A DNA stretch of 64,000 nucleotides from Welwitschia mirabilis (taxonomy: Eukaryota > Gnetophyta > Gnetopsida > Welwitschiales). Of this stretch, positions 23,881 to 35,100 are shown one piece after another (position 1 is the first letter of the stretch; every line of letters starts with the position of its first letter). Below the pieces are notes generated by a model that searched no databases, was not told where the DNA came from, and saw nothing but the letters and a program-made list of their open reading frames with translations. A program made the position numbers and the translations under genes. Location of the stretch: assembly GCA_051453625.1 (NCBI GenBank), contig JBOZIK010000001.1, positions 249,710,917-249,774,916 of the forward strand, in the 5' to 3' direction.

Positions 23881-26800
23881 TGTATCTTTAAAAACACTTC
23901 TAAAGTGAAAAATTATATATTGAACTTCTATATATAGCTAGAAATCTTTATGAGAAACTTTGGAAGTAAATGTAGAGCTCTTATACCCCAAGATCCAAGA
24001 CAACTTTCATGGAATGATGTTTCTTTTAGCTAGTACTTAACCTTAGATTCTAAAATAAGCCCTTGGCCTAAAAACTTTAAAATTATATTAGGGTTTAAAT
24101 TTTTGATTATTTACTTAGATTAAAATAAAAAGGTCCTTAAATATTTATTGGTGATAACACCACTTACATCATATTATAGTACAACATTAAGGTAGTTGTA
24201 TTTTCATCACTCATTAACTACATAAATTATATGAAAATAAAATAAGAAAATACCACCAAGCTATAATGGTTTTAATATTAATTGTTGTAATAATTTAATA
24301 TACGTAAATAATATTAATCATAGATTTCATTTAGTATTGAGGCTATTATAGGTAGAGCAGAACTTAACACAAGAAGATTTGCATGTTGGTGGTAAGTAAT
24401 CACATAGGTCACTAAACACATTATAATTTATCTAAATTTTCTTTCTTCCTTATTTACATAACACATGGAGTATCATTAAGAGTATTGATTAGTCTTAATA
24501 TTATTATTATATTTATTTTCATAAAATTCTTTTCTTACTCTTAGGTACTTATATGAAATAATTTATATTAACTTTTAAATGTTGATGGATGCAGTTTCTA
24601 ATAATCATGTTTGCTTCGAATGTGATTTAACTTACTTATGTTATGCATTTTATAATTAGACAATAATGTAGGTTTCATACTTTCCTTAATGATCATGATT
24701 ACTTCAAGTATGCTTTAATGCATTCAAGCTATGCATCCTTAAATGTATTTCCTTACATGTTTAACAATATGAATTAAATGTCTTAAGTATATATTTAATA
24801 TCTCAAGCATGTGATATAACAAACATGATTTTTATAATGGAAAATACAGATTTTTCCTTCCTTTGGTTCTCATCAAGATTCTAGAAAGATATGAGAGGTT
24901 TCTTAAGCTTGGTGATTAAGGTTATTAATAGATAATTATGTGAACAGTTTAGGTTTTACTATATATGCGGGTTCCATATGAGTATGCATTGCATCATTTT
25001 CAATGAATGTTTTAGTGTTTATTGTATTAGATTAGATGCATTTTTGAGTTACATTGTGATACTGAGTTATTAAATATTGCTTTCTTACATTACCCTTATA
25101 GTGCATCATGTGATTTGATCACTACATGTCCATTAGTATAGACCATCTTGATCTATCATATGCTTTTGCATATTAATAATGATAGAAACAAGGTCTAAGA
25201 TAGAACTATGTGTGGATTAAGTTCCTCTGGATAAGGACACAAAGGCATAGGTGTTTAGTTGTTGTTTTGTCCAACCATTTGACTACTCCCTTTACACTTT
25301 TATGTGTGTTCCTAATTGAGATCTTAGGAATTAGAGTTGAGTAAAGCCTATAATGTAATTAAATAATAATCTTAATATTGAATGTGATGTTAATTAAATG
25401 AGCTATCATCATATAGTATCCTAAGGTAAATCCTATGAGTAACTGAGAGGTTAGTCTCTTAGTTATAAACTAATTAATCTACTATGATGCTATTCATGTA
25501 ATTGAATTAATTAAAAAAATTACTTCTTAAGAGCAATCCAAGGTTGGATTATGAAATTTGGTGTCATAGCAAAGTTTACATCCATTCCTTAATCAATTTC
25601 TTAATGATTACTATTAGTGTGATAAATGGTTTAAGTAGTTTCTGAGGGTAAGAAATTCTTAAATAAGGGGAATGTAACATCACACGAATCATGTGTTGAT
25701 ACTACGATCTACTTAAGTTATGTGTTAATGTTGAAATGAATAAATATAAAGGTTATAAATGGTGAATACATGAAAAAAAATAGTAGTAGTATTTAAAAAA
25801 AAGGGGGAAGATAATAAATTCATAATAGTAAATAAAATATACTGGTATGAATAGCAAACATGTTATATACATAAATAGAATAGTAACAAAATAATGAATA
25901 TATTTATGTGTGTAATATAGAGAATTTAATACAAAAAGAAGCTTGTACAAAAAAATATTAATAATTTTTGAGGAATTGTTATATCCCAAGGGAAGTAGCC
26001 TTGAGGTTTTTAATCTTCACCCTTGGTTTTTGTGCAATAATTAGGCAACATGAAAGATCCCTATATGTCAAGATGGCTTCTCTAAGAAGATTAGCTTAGT
26101 TACTACAAGTTTTCTATTGACACTAGTGTTTAAAACATGGACTTAGCTGTTTTTGTAAAATTGATTTGTGATAATGCTAAGAGAAAATAAGATGCTAATC
26201 TTTATATTACAAGGCATCTATTATTATTTCCAACCTAGTACAAGGATTACTAGTCTTTCCTTAAGCAGGGCTATAAAATAGTCTCTTTTAGAAGAGAAGG
26301 GAATACCTTTGTGGAATTTGCTACATATAGTATTAGTGTCTTTGTGTACTATTAATATAGTATTCTAGTGGAATAAGAAGGTCAAAATTTCAAAATGTAT
26401 ACACCGTCTAGGACAATTTATTTACATGAAGCTTACTACCTTAGAAATAATATAACATGCAAATATAAAGGATGTGAATTAGTGTACTCTTATATTATGT
26501 GGAAAGTAAATAGGAGAAACAAACATTCAAAGAAATGAACATACATAAGTATTGCAAAATGTTGTACTTAAGCCTCCACCAAGAGTAAGACATAAATCTT
26601 TTCTATTGGCGATGGCATTATTTTCAAAGGACAAAGCTGTGAAAAGTATGCAAAGAGATGTAGTCTATGTGGAAGTAGGGACTATTGGTCTTACCATCAC
26701 TTGGAATAACTACTTTTGAAAACACATTTATAGTTTTCTATTATTAACTTCAAACAACCTTCTGTGGGTGCTACTAATGCTAGTTTATTACTTCTTTTAG

Positions 26801-27204
26801 CATGATGATTTATGTTCTGAAATTAGTGACTTTTGAGAGAATGTTAGCATTTCTTTGCATTTGGAATGGTTTTATATGAAAGCTATATTTAATTTTAAAT
26901 TCTTAAAAACTTATTTCATTAGTAATTACTCTACAAAATAGTAAGTGAATAGCTTATATACGATAATACATTAGGACTTAATAAATCTGCAAATATTTTC
27001 AAGACAAATGTTAGGCCTTAAAAAGTCTGTAAGTATTTTCAAGAGTAATGTAATAGTAGCACTAGAAGCATCAGTATTTTTTCATAATGTTTTCACTGCT
27101 ACTACATATACTATTTTATTAGAGTTCAATTTTTCTACCATCTATGAGGCCTTTGGTAGAGATCAGAGATGGATTTATGAGGGTAGATGATATCAAACAC
27201 CTGC
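23881..27204. other. Long AT-rich stretch without a recognised gene
   Basis: No coding frame resembles a known family; the minus-strand frame at 25753-25989 is Tyr/Phe/Ile-rich low-complexity. There is a primer-binding-site-like tggtgtcatagc at 25559-25570 and, about 100 bp on, a purine run followed by tgtaacatcacacg (25664-25688), which resembles a polypurine tract and LTR start. These may be the collapsed remains of an LTR element, but I could not find matching LTRs. Confidence 0.4.
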
Positions 27205-27691
27205 ATAGTGACAATCATGATTGATGGACTTAGTGTCATAAATGCCATTGCTGGTGCATACAATCTTAATATTTGCATCATCAGTGGATCGAATTCCAAC
27301 GATAAGTGTCATAAATGCCATTGCTGATGCATACAATCTTAATATTTGCATCATCAATGGATCGAATTCCAATGATTATGAAACCATTGCATCCTTCATC
27401 ATAACAGTCTGCTTGATTTCTCTCAGGAACATCATTGCTTTTAGATTATTATGTGCATTCAAGTAATTGTGAATAATCTTAAAGATGATTATGATCTTAT
27501 TGATCTTATGGTTTCCTTGATGCCTAAGGAGAGTAAGTCTATTTACATGAGTATTTCATGAAATCTTATTAGTACTCCTCATCTAACTTTCATGTGTTTC
27601 TTGGTATTTCACTAATTATATGCAAACCCATGTCTATAAAAGCTACAATGAATATAGTAGTAGATTCTTGAAGATAACAATGACTCTTTGA
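27205..27691 (+). pseudogene. Pyruvate decarboxylase pseudogene, copy 2, 5' part
   Basis: Paralogue of 1337-1770. It reads CIVTIMIDGLSVINAIAGAY (very close to the family), then ICIISGSNSND, QVIVNNLKDDYDLIDLMVS, MPKESKSIYMSIS and RFLKITM. A 73 bp tandem duplication (27232-27304, 27305-27377) repeats the AIAGAY...SNSND segment. Several stops occur and the frame changes after the duplication. It ends where retroelement E4 begins; the exon resumes at 31280. It keeps some residues that copy 1 has lost (GLSVINAIAGAY), so it is not simply a derivative of copy 1. Confidence 0.85.
27232..27377 (+). repeat. 73 bp tandem duplication within PDC copy 2
   Basis: Two head-to-tail units starting agtgtcataaatgccattgc at 27232 and 27305, differing at only a few sites. 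Copy 1 has a single unit, so this duplication is specific to copy 2 and is more recent than the split between the copies. Confidence 0.9.
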
Positions 27692-28097
27692 TGAAGTGAG
27701 AAGAAAATGTAGCCATGTGCCAGGCAGGATACCCAACTATTTGTCTTCATATATGTTGTGCTATAGTGTTTGATACATCTGAAATGGTTTACTATATGTC
27801 TTACTATATGAGAGTTAATGGGATTACTTGGATACATTGATTTGATTATGGGAACTGAGCCTTTATTAGTTATGCTCCTATTTCTTTGGGATAGTAGCTA
27901 TAATAGTTATTCTCTTATTTCTTTGGGATAGTGACTATAATAGTAATAGTTATGCTCCTATTTATTTCTTTCTTTATGTATTTAAGCTCGTTCGAATAAA
28001 AGACAGAGGTAAGACTTATTTTCCAAAATTAATTCCTATCATTGTTCTCATCCTAACTAGAACTCTATTTCTCTTAAGCCTAATTGGGACCTATTAA
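27692..28097 (+). repeat. E4 5' LTR
   Basis: Starts tgaagtgagaagaaaatgt and ends next to the primer binding site. It contains a short tandem array (27853-27965) of the motif tatttctttgggatagtg with two full copies, then a tatttaagctcg segment that could be a TATA region shared with the 3' LTR. Confidence 0.85.
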
Positions 28098-28098
28098 T

Positions 28099-28110
28099 TA
28101 GTATTAGAGC
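28099..28110 (+). other. E4 primer binding site
   Basis: tagtattagagc, two transitions away from the initiator tRNA-Met complement tggtatcagagc, right after the LTR. Confidence 0.75.
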
Positions 28111-28118
28111 TTATCACT

Positions 28119-28870
28119 ATGGCTCCTAATAAAGAATGAATAGAAAACATTGAATTTAGCCTTGGTGGACTGTAGAATAGTGTTACCATATTAGAGCTTG
28201 ACATGTTTTATCAACTTTATCATCTTGAAGATGCAATCAGTAAAATTTCTAAAGCTCTCCTTTCAAAACCTAAGACTTCATCTAAAGATTCTTATGATCA
28301 GCAAGGCACTTCATTGAATAGTTGAGTTCATGAAATCAAGGAGGATCACTACGCTACCAGTGATAGTGGATGACCTTTTTTTTCTTCCAAACTTGGTAAG
28401 ATATAATTTCAAAGATATTTTGGTAATGATTCCACAGAATGGTTCACTTGAGTAAATTAGTTCTTTAAATATTAGTACACTCCTAACACTTATAAGGTCT
28501 CCTTAGCTTCGTTTCACCTATAAGATGAAGCCAACCAATGGTGGCAATGGCTCCGAAGGGCTTATAATGAGGAGAATAAGGAAGTAACATGGGATTTATT
28601 TATTGAGGAATTATGAATATATTTTAGTCCAATGAACTATGAAGATTTTGATAAGGCACTATCCAAAATCAAGCAAGTTGACTCTCTTCATGATTATCAA
28701 AAGGAATTTGAACGACTTAAAAACTAAGTGCATGGTTAAACACAAATGGATCTTATTGGGATATTTATAAGGGGATTAAAGATAGAGATAACTAATAGGA
28801 TTAAAATATTCAAGACAAAATCCTTGAAAATGGCAATCAGCTTTGCTAGAATGCAAGATGATTAGACTAA
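28119..28870 (+). pseudogene. E4 gag, broken
   Basis: ATG at 28119, nine bases after the primer site, opens MAPNKE followed by a stop. Later the reading gives EANQWWQWLRRAYNEENKE (family W..W retrotransposon-gag core), VTWDLFIEEL, YEDFDKALSKIKQVDSLHDY and QKEFERLK, all typical of Retrotrans_gag capsid. At least six in-frame stops occur, most explicable as Gln, Arg or Trp codons lost by C-to-T or G-to-A change. Confidence 0.87.
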
Positions 28871-29159
28871 CCAATAGTGAAAACTTACCAACCCAACCTC
28901 CCAAGTAACATCTATATTTTTTTCTTTTCTAGCGAACCTTCTATTCCTATGAAATGTTTAACTTGGAATGAGATGTAAAAATGTAAATCATAGGGTCTTT
29001 GCTTTAATTATGATGAAAGGTTTGTTATAGATCATAAATCTCATGGCCCTCAACTTCTCTTCTTACAAGGAAACAAACAACATTTAGATGATGAAGCTAT
29101 TATAGCCACTACACCATAAATCTCATTACATGCTCTTTTAGACATTAACCAATAGAACC

Positions 29160-30070
29160 ATGAGGGTATTAGCAAAATTTGAAAATTTGGAACTGGTGGT
29201 ACTAATTGATAGTGGCTCTACTCATAATTTCATAAGTGAAAGAGTAACCAATATATGACAATTTCTTCTGATTTCCACAAGGTCATTCATAGTAAAAATG
29301 AAAAATGACATACTCCTTTATGTTTAAGGATACTTTGAGAATGTTCACTAACTAATTCAAGATATTATTTTAGTCCTTACTCTATATGTCTTACCTTTGA
29401 CAGGTTTGAATGTGGTACAAGATGTCCATTGGTTAGAACAATTAGGGATTGCATCTTGCAAGTGGAGATAATTAACAATGGATTTTTGCTACAATAACTA
29501 CATTCACTAATTACAAGGCATTGATAACTAATCCATTGATATCACTTCCTTAAATGCAATATCCAAAGAATTTTGAGAAGAAAGTGCCTTATATACTATT
29601 TGTCATCACCCAATAATGGCCATTTTATCTCATATCCATCTAGATGTGTGGTAATTACTGGTTGAATTTGAAGAGCCCAAGAAATTACCACCACCTCATG
29701 TAGTAGAACATCAGATTAACTTGAAAGAAGGAACTGAAATAGTCAATGTTATACCATATAGGTATGCCTACTTTTAAAAGGTTGAATTTGAAAAACAAGT
29801 TTATAACATGTTACAATTGGGGTTCATACATCCTAGTGTTAGTCCATTTTTCTCATCTATTTTATTGATTAAGAAAAAAAATGGTACTTGCAATTTTTGT
29901 ACTAACTATTGATCTCTTAATGATGTTACCATCAAATATTGATTTCCCATTCCTACCATTGATGACATGCTTGATGAACTTCATATATCCTCCTATTTTG
30001 ATAAATTATATTTGCACATTAGTATCATATGTGTGAAATAATATCTTCATAGCTTTGTATTTTCTCATCC
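29160..30070 (+). pseudogene. E4 protease and N-terminal reverse transcriptase, truncated
   Basis: The aspartic protease site reads LVVLIDSGSTHNFISERV (about 29190-29245) with the active DSG intact. The region between shows the usual LTGLNVVQDVHWLEQLG segment (family LxGxDVVLGxQWLxxLG). Reverse transcriptase begins near 29745 (VIPYRYAYF), with GFIHPSVSPFFSSILLIKKK, NYRSLNDVTIKY and FPIPTIDDMLDEL. The sequence is lost before the catalytic YxDD box, where the deletion joins it to integrase. Confidence 0.87.
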
Positions 30071-30084
30071 ATGCAAATGATCTT

Positions 30085-30785
30085 CTTTCTTACCCTGGGT
30101 AGAATTTTTGTATAACACTACCTATCACTCTTCTATTGTCATGATCTCATTTTAAGCTCTTTATGAATGTTTCCCCTCTAATAATTTCACATTATAATGA
30201 TGGTTTCAGCCATTTAAATGAGATCAATCAACAACTGGCTACTCATGATACTTTACTCCAATAGCTAAAGAACAACTTAGATGCTGTCAATAATCACATG
30301 AAATAACAAGTGGACTCTAAATGCCATGAGATTGAATTCTAGGTTAGTAGTTTAGTATTTCTTAAATTGCAAACTTATCGCCAACATTCTATGTTTTAGA
30401 GGGCCTGTCAAAAACTTGCAAGCTAATATTATGGATCTTATCTAGTGGAGGAGTGAATTGACAAGGTGGCTTATTGGTTACAACTTTCTACTAGATCATG
30501 AATTCATCTAGTATTTCATGTATCCATGCTTAAAAAATATATAAGAGATAATTTTGCTTTGAGCTCTAACTTTGCATTGATTTTAGATTATGATGAATTT
30601 GTTTTGGAACCTAAAGCCATTTTGAATATGCGATGGGTAAAACATGGCTCTAAATTTATTGAAAATAGTTTGATTAAATGAAAAGGACTTATAGCTAAAG
30701 GTGCCACCTAAGAGACCTCTCATTTGCTTTGAGAATGTTTCCTCAACCTTAAGGATAAGGTCACTCAAAAAGGAGGAAGTAATAA
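30085..30785 (+). pseudogene. E4 integrase C-terminus and chromodomain, broken
   Basis: LPWVEFLYNTTYHSSIVM at 30093-30146 is the gypsy integrase tail (family LPWAEFWYNTSYHSS). Near 30600-30715 the reading ILNMRWVKHGSKFIENSLIK then WKGLIAKGATWETS fits a chromodomain, which targets chromoviruses to marked chromatin. It ends near the purine tract before the 3' LTR. Scattered stops are present. Confidence 0.82.
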
Positions 30786-31279
30786 TGAAGTGAGAATAAA
30801 ATATAGGCATGTGCCGTATAAGAATCCTAAGTATTTATCTTAATATGTGTTATGATATAGTGGTTAGCTACATATGAAACAATTTACTATTTGTTTCACT
30901 ACATGAGAATTAGTGGGATTACTTGGAGATGTGGATTTGATTATGGGGACTAATTCTTTATTAGTTATGCTCCTATTTCTTTGGGATAATGGACATAACA
31001 GTAATAGTTATGCTCCTATTTCTTTGGGATAGTGGCTGTAATAATAATAGTTATGCTTTTATTTCTTTGGGATAGTGGTTGTAATAGTTGTGCTCCTATT
31101 TCTTTGGGATAGTAACTGTAATAGTAATATTTATGCTCCTATTTCTTCATTTCTTTATGTATTTAAGCTCATGTGAATAAAAGATAGAGGAAAGACTTAT
31201 TTTTCATAATCAATTCTTGTGGTTATTCTCACCCTAGGTAGAAATATTTTTCTCTTAAGCATGACTAGACCTATTAATA
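30786..31279 (+). repeat. E4 3' LTR with expanded internal minisatellite
   Basis: Aligns with the 5' LTR but is about 90 bp longer because the tatttctttgggatagtg array (30958-31145) has about four copies instead of two. Unit length is about 40-45 bp including the linker tgtaatagtaatagttatgctc. Confidence 0.85.
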
Positions 31280-31404
31280 TTGTAATCATTGAAGGCCTAA
31301 AACTAAGGGTTTTTAAGGCAAAACAAACATTTATGAGATTGATATATGCCTAATATTATGTGGTAGTAATGTTGTCTACTAAGAGATAAGTGATAGAAAC
31401 ATGA
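31280..31404 (+). pseudogene. Pyruvate decarboxylase pseudogene, copy 2, 3' part
   Basis: Resumes the exon broken at 27691: EGLKLRVFKAKQTFMRLIYA, a stop, then VVVMLSTKR and VIET, corresponding to the family GGPKLRVAKA...FVELADASGY..AMMPSAKG.VPE. It aligns base for base with 21715-21820 of copy 1. It stops at the left LTR of E5 (31405). A faint continuation at 40626-40660 is possible but not convincing. Confidence 0.8.
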
Positions 31405-31610
31405 TGGAGCATGAAAATACTTACAAAAACTAAAACCATTAAATTAATCTAATTCAAGAATAAGATATTTATCTTGCTTTCCTCATTTCCCAACACACCA
31501 TGATCACTCTTCTTCTCTGGATTTGTAGAATTTCTACAAGTTTAATATTATAATTTATTGTTTATAAGCTAGTTGAGGCGTGATTTGGATGAGTTTTTTA
31601 GGAGAATTCA
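31405..31610 (-). repeat. E5 3' LTR (left copy)
   Basis: About 206 bp, starting tggagcatgaaaa and ending aattca; partner of 40397-40625. A pyrimidine-rich block (31706-31768) lies about 100 bp inside. It is too far to be a normal adjacent polypurine tract, so the inner edge may be misplaced. Confidence 0.65.
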
Positions 31611-32149
31611 TGATAAATCTCTTGTAGTAAGAAATTTATTGAGTTTTAATTGGAGGCTTTAATAATGCAAGTTTCTAGTGAGATATTTGAATGAACATTT
31701 TGATGGTACATTTTCTTTCTCCTTCTTTTTCTTTTTCTTTTTCTTCTTCTCATTCTTCTTCTTCTTTTGAAATATGAAGGATGGACTTTATTTTTTGATC
31801 TTCACATAGACCTTTCTTTTTTAATTTAACTTGTCTCAAGTTGAAGTTTCTTTATCATAATATTGGATTTGAGTATTAAGGTAGTTCTTCACTAAGCTGT
31901 TATAGATATTTATGCTATTTTTTCCTAGCCTTTTACATTGCAAACTAACGTCTCCTTATGTGAAGTCTTGAGTTCTACTTGTTGTTTATTATTCCTCTCT
32001 ATTATTAGGCTTTATTTGTATATATTAGCTACATTAAAGATGGGTGATGTCATTATGCCTGTTGGTAATGCTAATTTGTATGCATTATTTGAAATCTTAT
32101 TCTTTATTACAAATGATATAATTCTTTGAGGTTGTATTTTGGTAAATCT

Positions 32150-35100
32150 TTAATGCTCTTGATCCTATGTAATAATACTAAAACTTGCATTGCATATTGA
32201 AAATATTCTTCCTTTCTCCTAGCATTTGATCTTTTCCTGTAGTCTTCATTGGAACCTCTAATTCTTTAGTGTACCTCCTATTAAAATGTGATTGAGTCCT
32301 ATACAACATCATCCACATCACTTCCTAAGGCTTCTAGGACTCATGGGTGTCTTCCATACAATATACAAAATTGTGTTTCTTTTATACCATGGTTTATAGA
32401 ATTTTATATTCAAACTCTATTTTTTCAATTTATCTTCCCACATGTTGGGATTTTCTCCACATAAACATCTTAACACATTTATAAGACCATTATTTACCAC
32501 TTCTATTTACCATCCATCTGAGGGTGATATGTAGGACTAAAAGCTATCTCCATAAATACTTCTAAAATGCATTAATAAACTTTCAACCTCTATTGCTAAG
32601 ATTGATCTTAGAGATTTCATGTAACTTTTAAATATTTTGGAAAAATAACTAGGCCCTTTTAGAATAATGATAATTCTTCTTACACAAGATGAAATGTACC
32701 ATCTTTAAAAATTTATCTATTACTACAAGATTACAACCATTTCCTTTACTTGATTTTGGGTTTCCATTAATAAAATCCATACTAATATACTTCCATGGCT
32801 TTATCAGTACTAGCAATGATTGATATAGGCCTATATTTGTACCTATTTCCTTGGCATGCTAATAAATATAATAAGCTTCCATAAACTTTTTTACATATTT
32901 CTTTATTCTAGCTAATAGAAGTATGTATGAATTTTTTCCACTCTTTTATTCTAAACCATGTATCCTTCTAATCCTCCACTATGTTATTTTTTAATAATCT
33001 TTTCCCTTGGGAATACATAATTATTAATTTTTCTATAGCTTTTTCCATCTTACTATATATCTTTCTACACTAGATGGTTCTTGTGTTACCTACTTCTATA
33101 TGTCTTTGAAGTCTTAGTCTTTTACATATTAGAACTTTTTAGCTTTCAACTCTTGTATTATAATATTATTACTAAAGAAGATCCTTCAACTAAGTGCATT
33201 TGCCAGTGTATTTTTTTGCATCTTTTTTATGATTTGCTACAAAATAAAATCTTGTANNNNNNNNNNNNNNNNNNNNNNNNNNNNNNNNNNNNNNNNNNNN
33301 NNNNNNNNNNNNNNNNNNNNNNNNNNNNNNNNNNNNNNNNNNNNNNNNNNNNNNNNATCCTTCAACTAAGTGCATTTGCCATTGTATTTTTTTGCATCTT
33401 TTTAATGATTTGCTACAAAATAAAATCTTGTAACTCTTGCACCTCGTATGCATGCTTGACATTATGTTTTGACATACTGTTAGTTAAACTATAAGGCTCA
33501 ATGATCTACACGTAATACAAATTATTTCTAAAACAATTAATGATGTCATTTCTTGATGTCTATAAAAGAGCATAAAATTATTTCTCATATGTAGGATATT
33601 TTCAATGACTTTCATTTAGTTTGTCACTAAAAAACACAACTGGCTTTCTTCTTGGCTTAAAAATCCTCCCATTACTATACCACTAGCATTACATTATACT
33701 ATGAAGTTCTTGGAAAAGTATAGTAATGCTATGATAGGTGTAGTATTCAAGTGTTTCTTTAAGTTCTAGAAACACTTCTCTACAATTATCATCCAAACAA
33801 ATGATTTCTCCTTATCTTTGATTATTTATAATATGTTTGTAGCTACATCACTAAAATTTTTAATAAAATTTTGATAGAAACTAGCTAATCCATAGAATGA
33901 ATGTATACTTATATCATTCTTATGTTTGGATCTTTCTACCATACTCCACTCCTTCTCTAGATATATTCATATTCCATCTTTATAAATAATAAATCCTAAA
34001 CATATAAAATTATTTTTCATAAAAGTACACTTGTTCAAGTTCATTAACAATTTCTCTTCCACTAATTTTGATAGTACTAGGTATAAATGCTGTAAATGCT
34101 CTAGATAAATTCAACTAAACATGAAGATATCATCTAAAACACAATAATAAATCTCCTTAAGTATGGCTTTCATACTCATTCATTATCCTTATGAAGGTAG
34201 ATGCATTGGAGAGACCAAATGATGTAATCCTTCATTTTTATAGGTCATATAGAGTTTTGAATGTTGTATTTCATTTATTACCTTCTTGTATACAAATTGG
34301 GTGATAGCCATTTTTTAAATAAATCTTGCTAAAATATTATGGTTCTACTAAACAATCTAGAATATCATCCATACAAGGAATTAGAATAAACATCTTATTA
34401 TGATTTTACTAATTTCCCTTACATTAATACACATACATAACTCAACTGAGTCTTTCTTAGAAATAAGAATAACTAGAACTATACATTAACTCACAATTTA
34501 CCTTATTCATCATTTTTTCAAGAGTTCATCGACCTACCTAGTTAGTTATTCACATTCATATGGGCTCATGCAATATGTTGGCTTGTTTAATAGCTTTGAT
34601 TTTGAGGTTAGATCAATGGCATGCAAAATAAATCTCTATGATGGTAAATCATCTGGAAGATTCTTTACTAAAATTTCTTGAAATTCATTTAGTGATTCTC
34701 TTACCTATGATATTATTGTATTCTCTAGCAGATGTGTAGCTAATTTTAACATGACTATCATTCCTCACTTTTCTGTTGATATATTTTTTAAATACTCCTT
34801 TCTCATAAAGTAAATAAGATGCTTTATAATTTATATGTTATGTTATATAGGCTTCTCTTTTAAGAATGCTATTGGTGGATTTCCATAAATCCTAAACAAT
34901 CGATCAGGTTTCTTTACCATTACTATATTAGCTTGTAAGTTAATTATTGCATACTTGTCAAACTGCCACAACTTTCTAAGATAATATGACAATCATTCAT
35001 AAGAATAATATCATACAATAATGAATCTACATAGTTACTAGTATAAAACATTACCTGACACTACTTATCTACATGACTATTTGTATATGGATCTAATCAA

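Larger units (their letters stand above)
27692..31279 (+). mobile_element. E4: Ty3/gypsy retrotransposon, internally deleted, inserted in PDC copy 2
   Basis: LTRs 27692-28097 and 30786-31279 both start tgaagtgaga and end near ctattaat. A primer binding site (28099-28110), gag from 28119, protease, the first part of reverse transcriptase, and integrase C-terminus with chromodomain, then a purine tract (aaaaaggaggaag, 30767-30780) complete the order. About 2 kb expected between RT and the end of integrase is missing at about 30070-30090. The flanks are halves of the same PDC exon (27691/31280). A clear 5 bp target duplication is not visible (tttga against ttgta). The chromodomain places it among plant chromoviruses. 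Confidence 0.88.

Noticed and set aside
25753-25989. Minus-strand 78-residue Tyr/Phe-rich frame as a membrane protein
   Set aside because: Low-complexity AT-rich translation without a family match or context.
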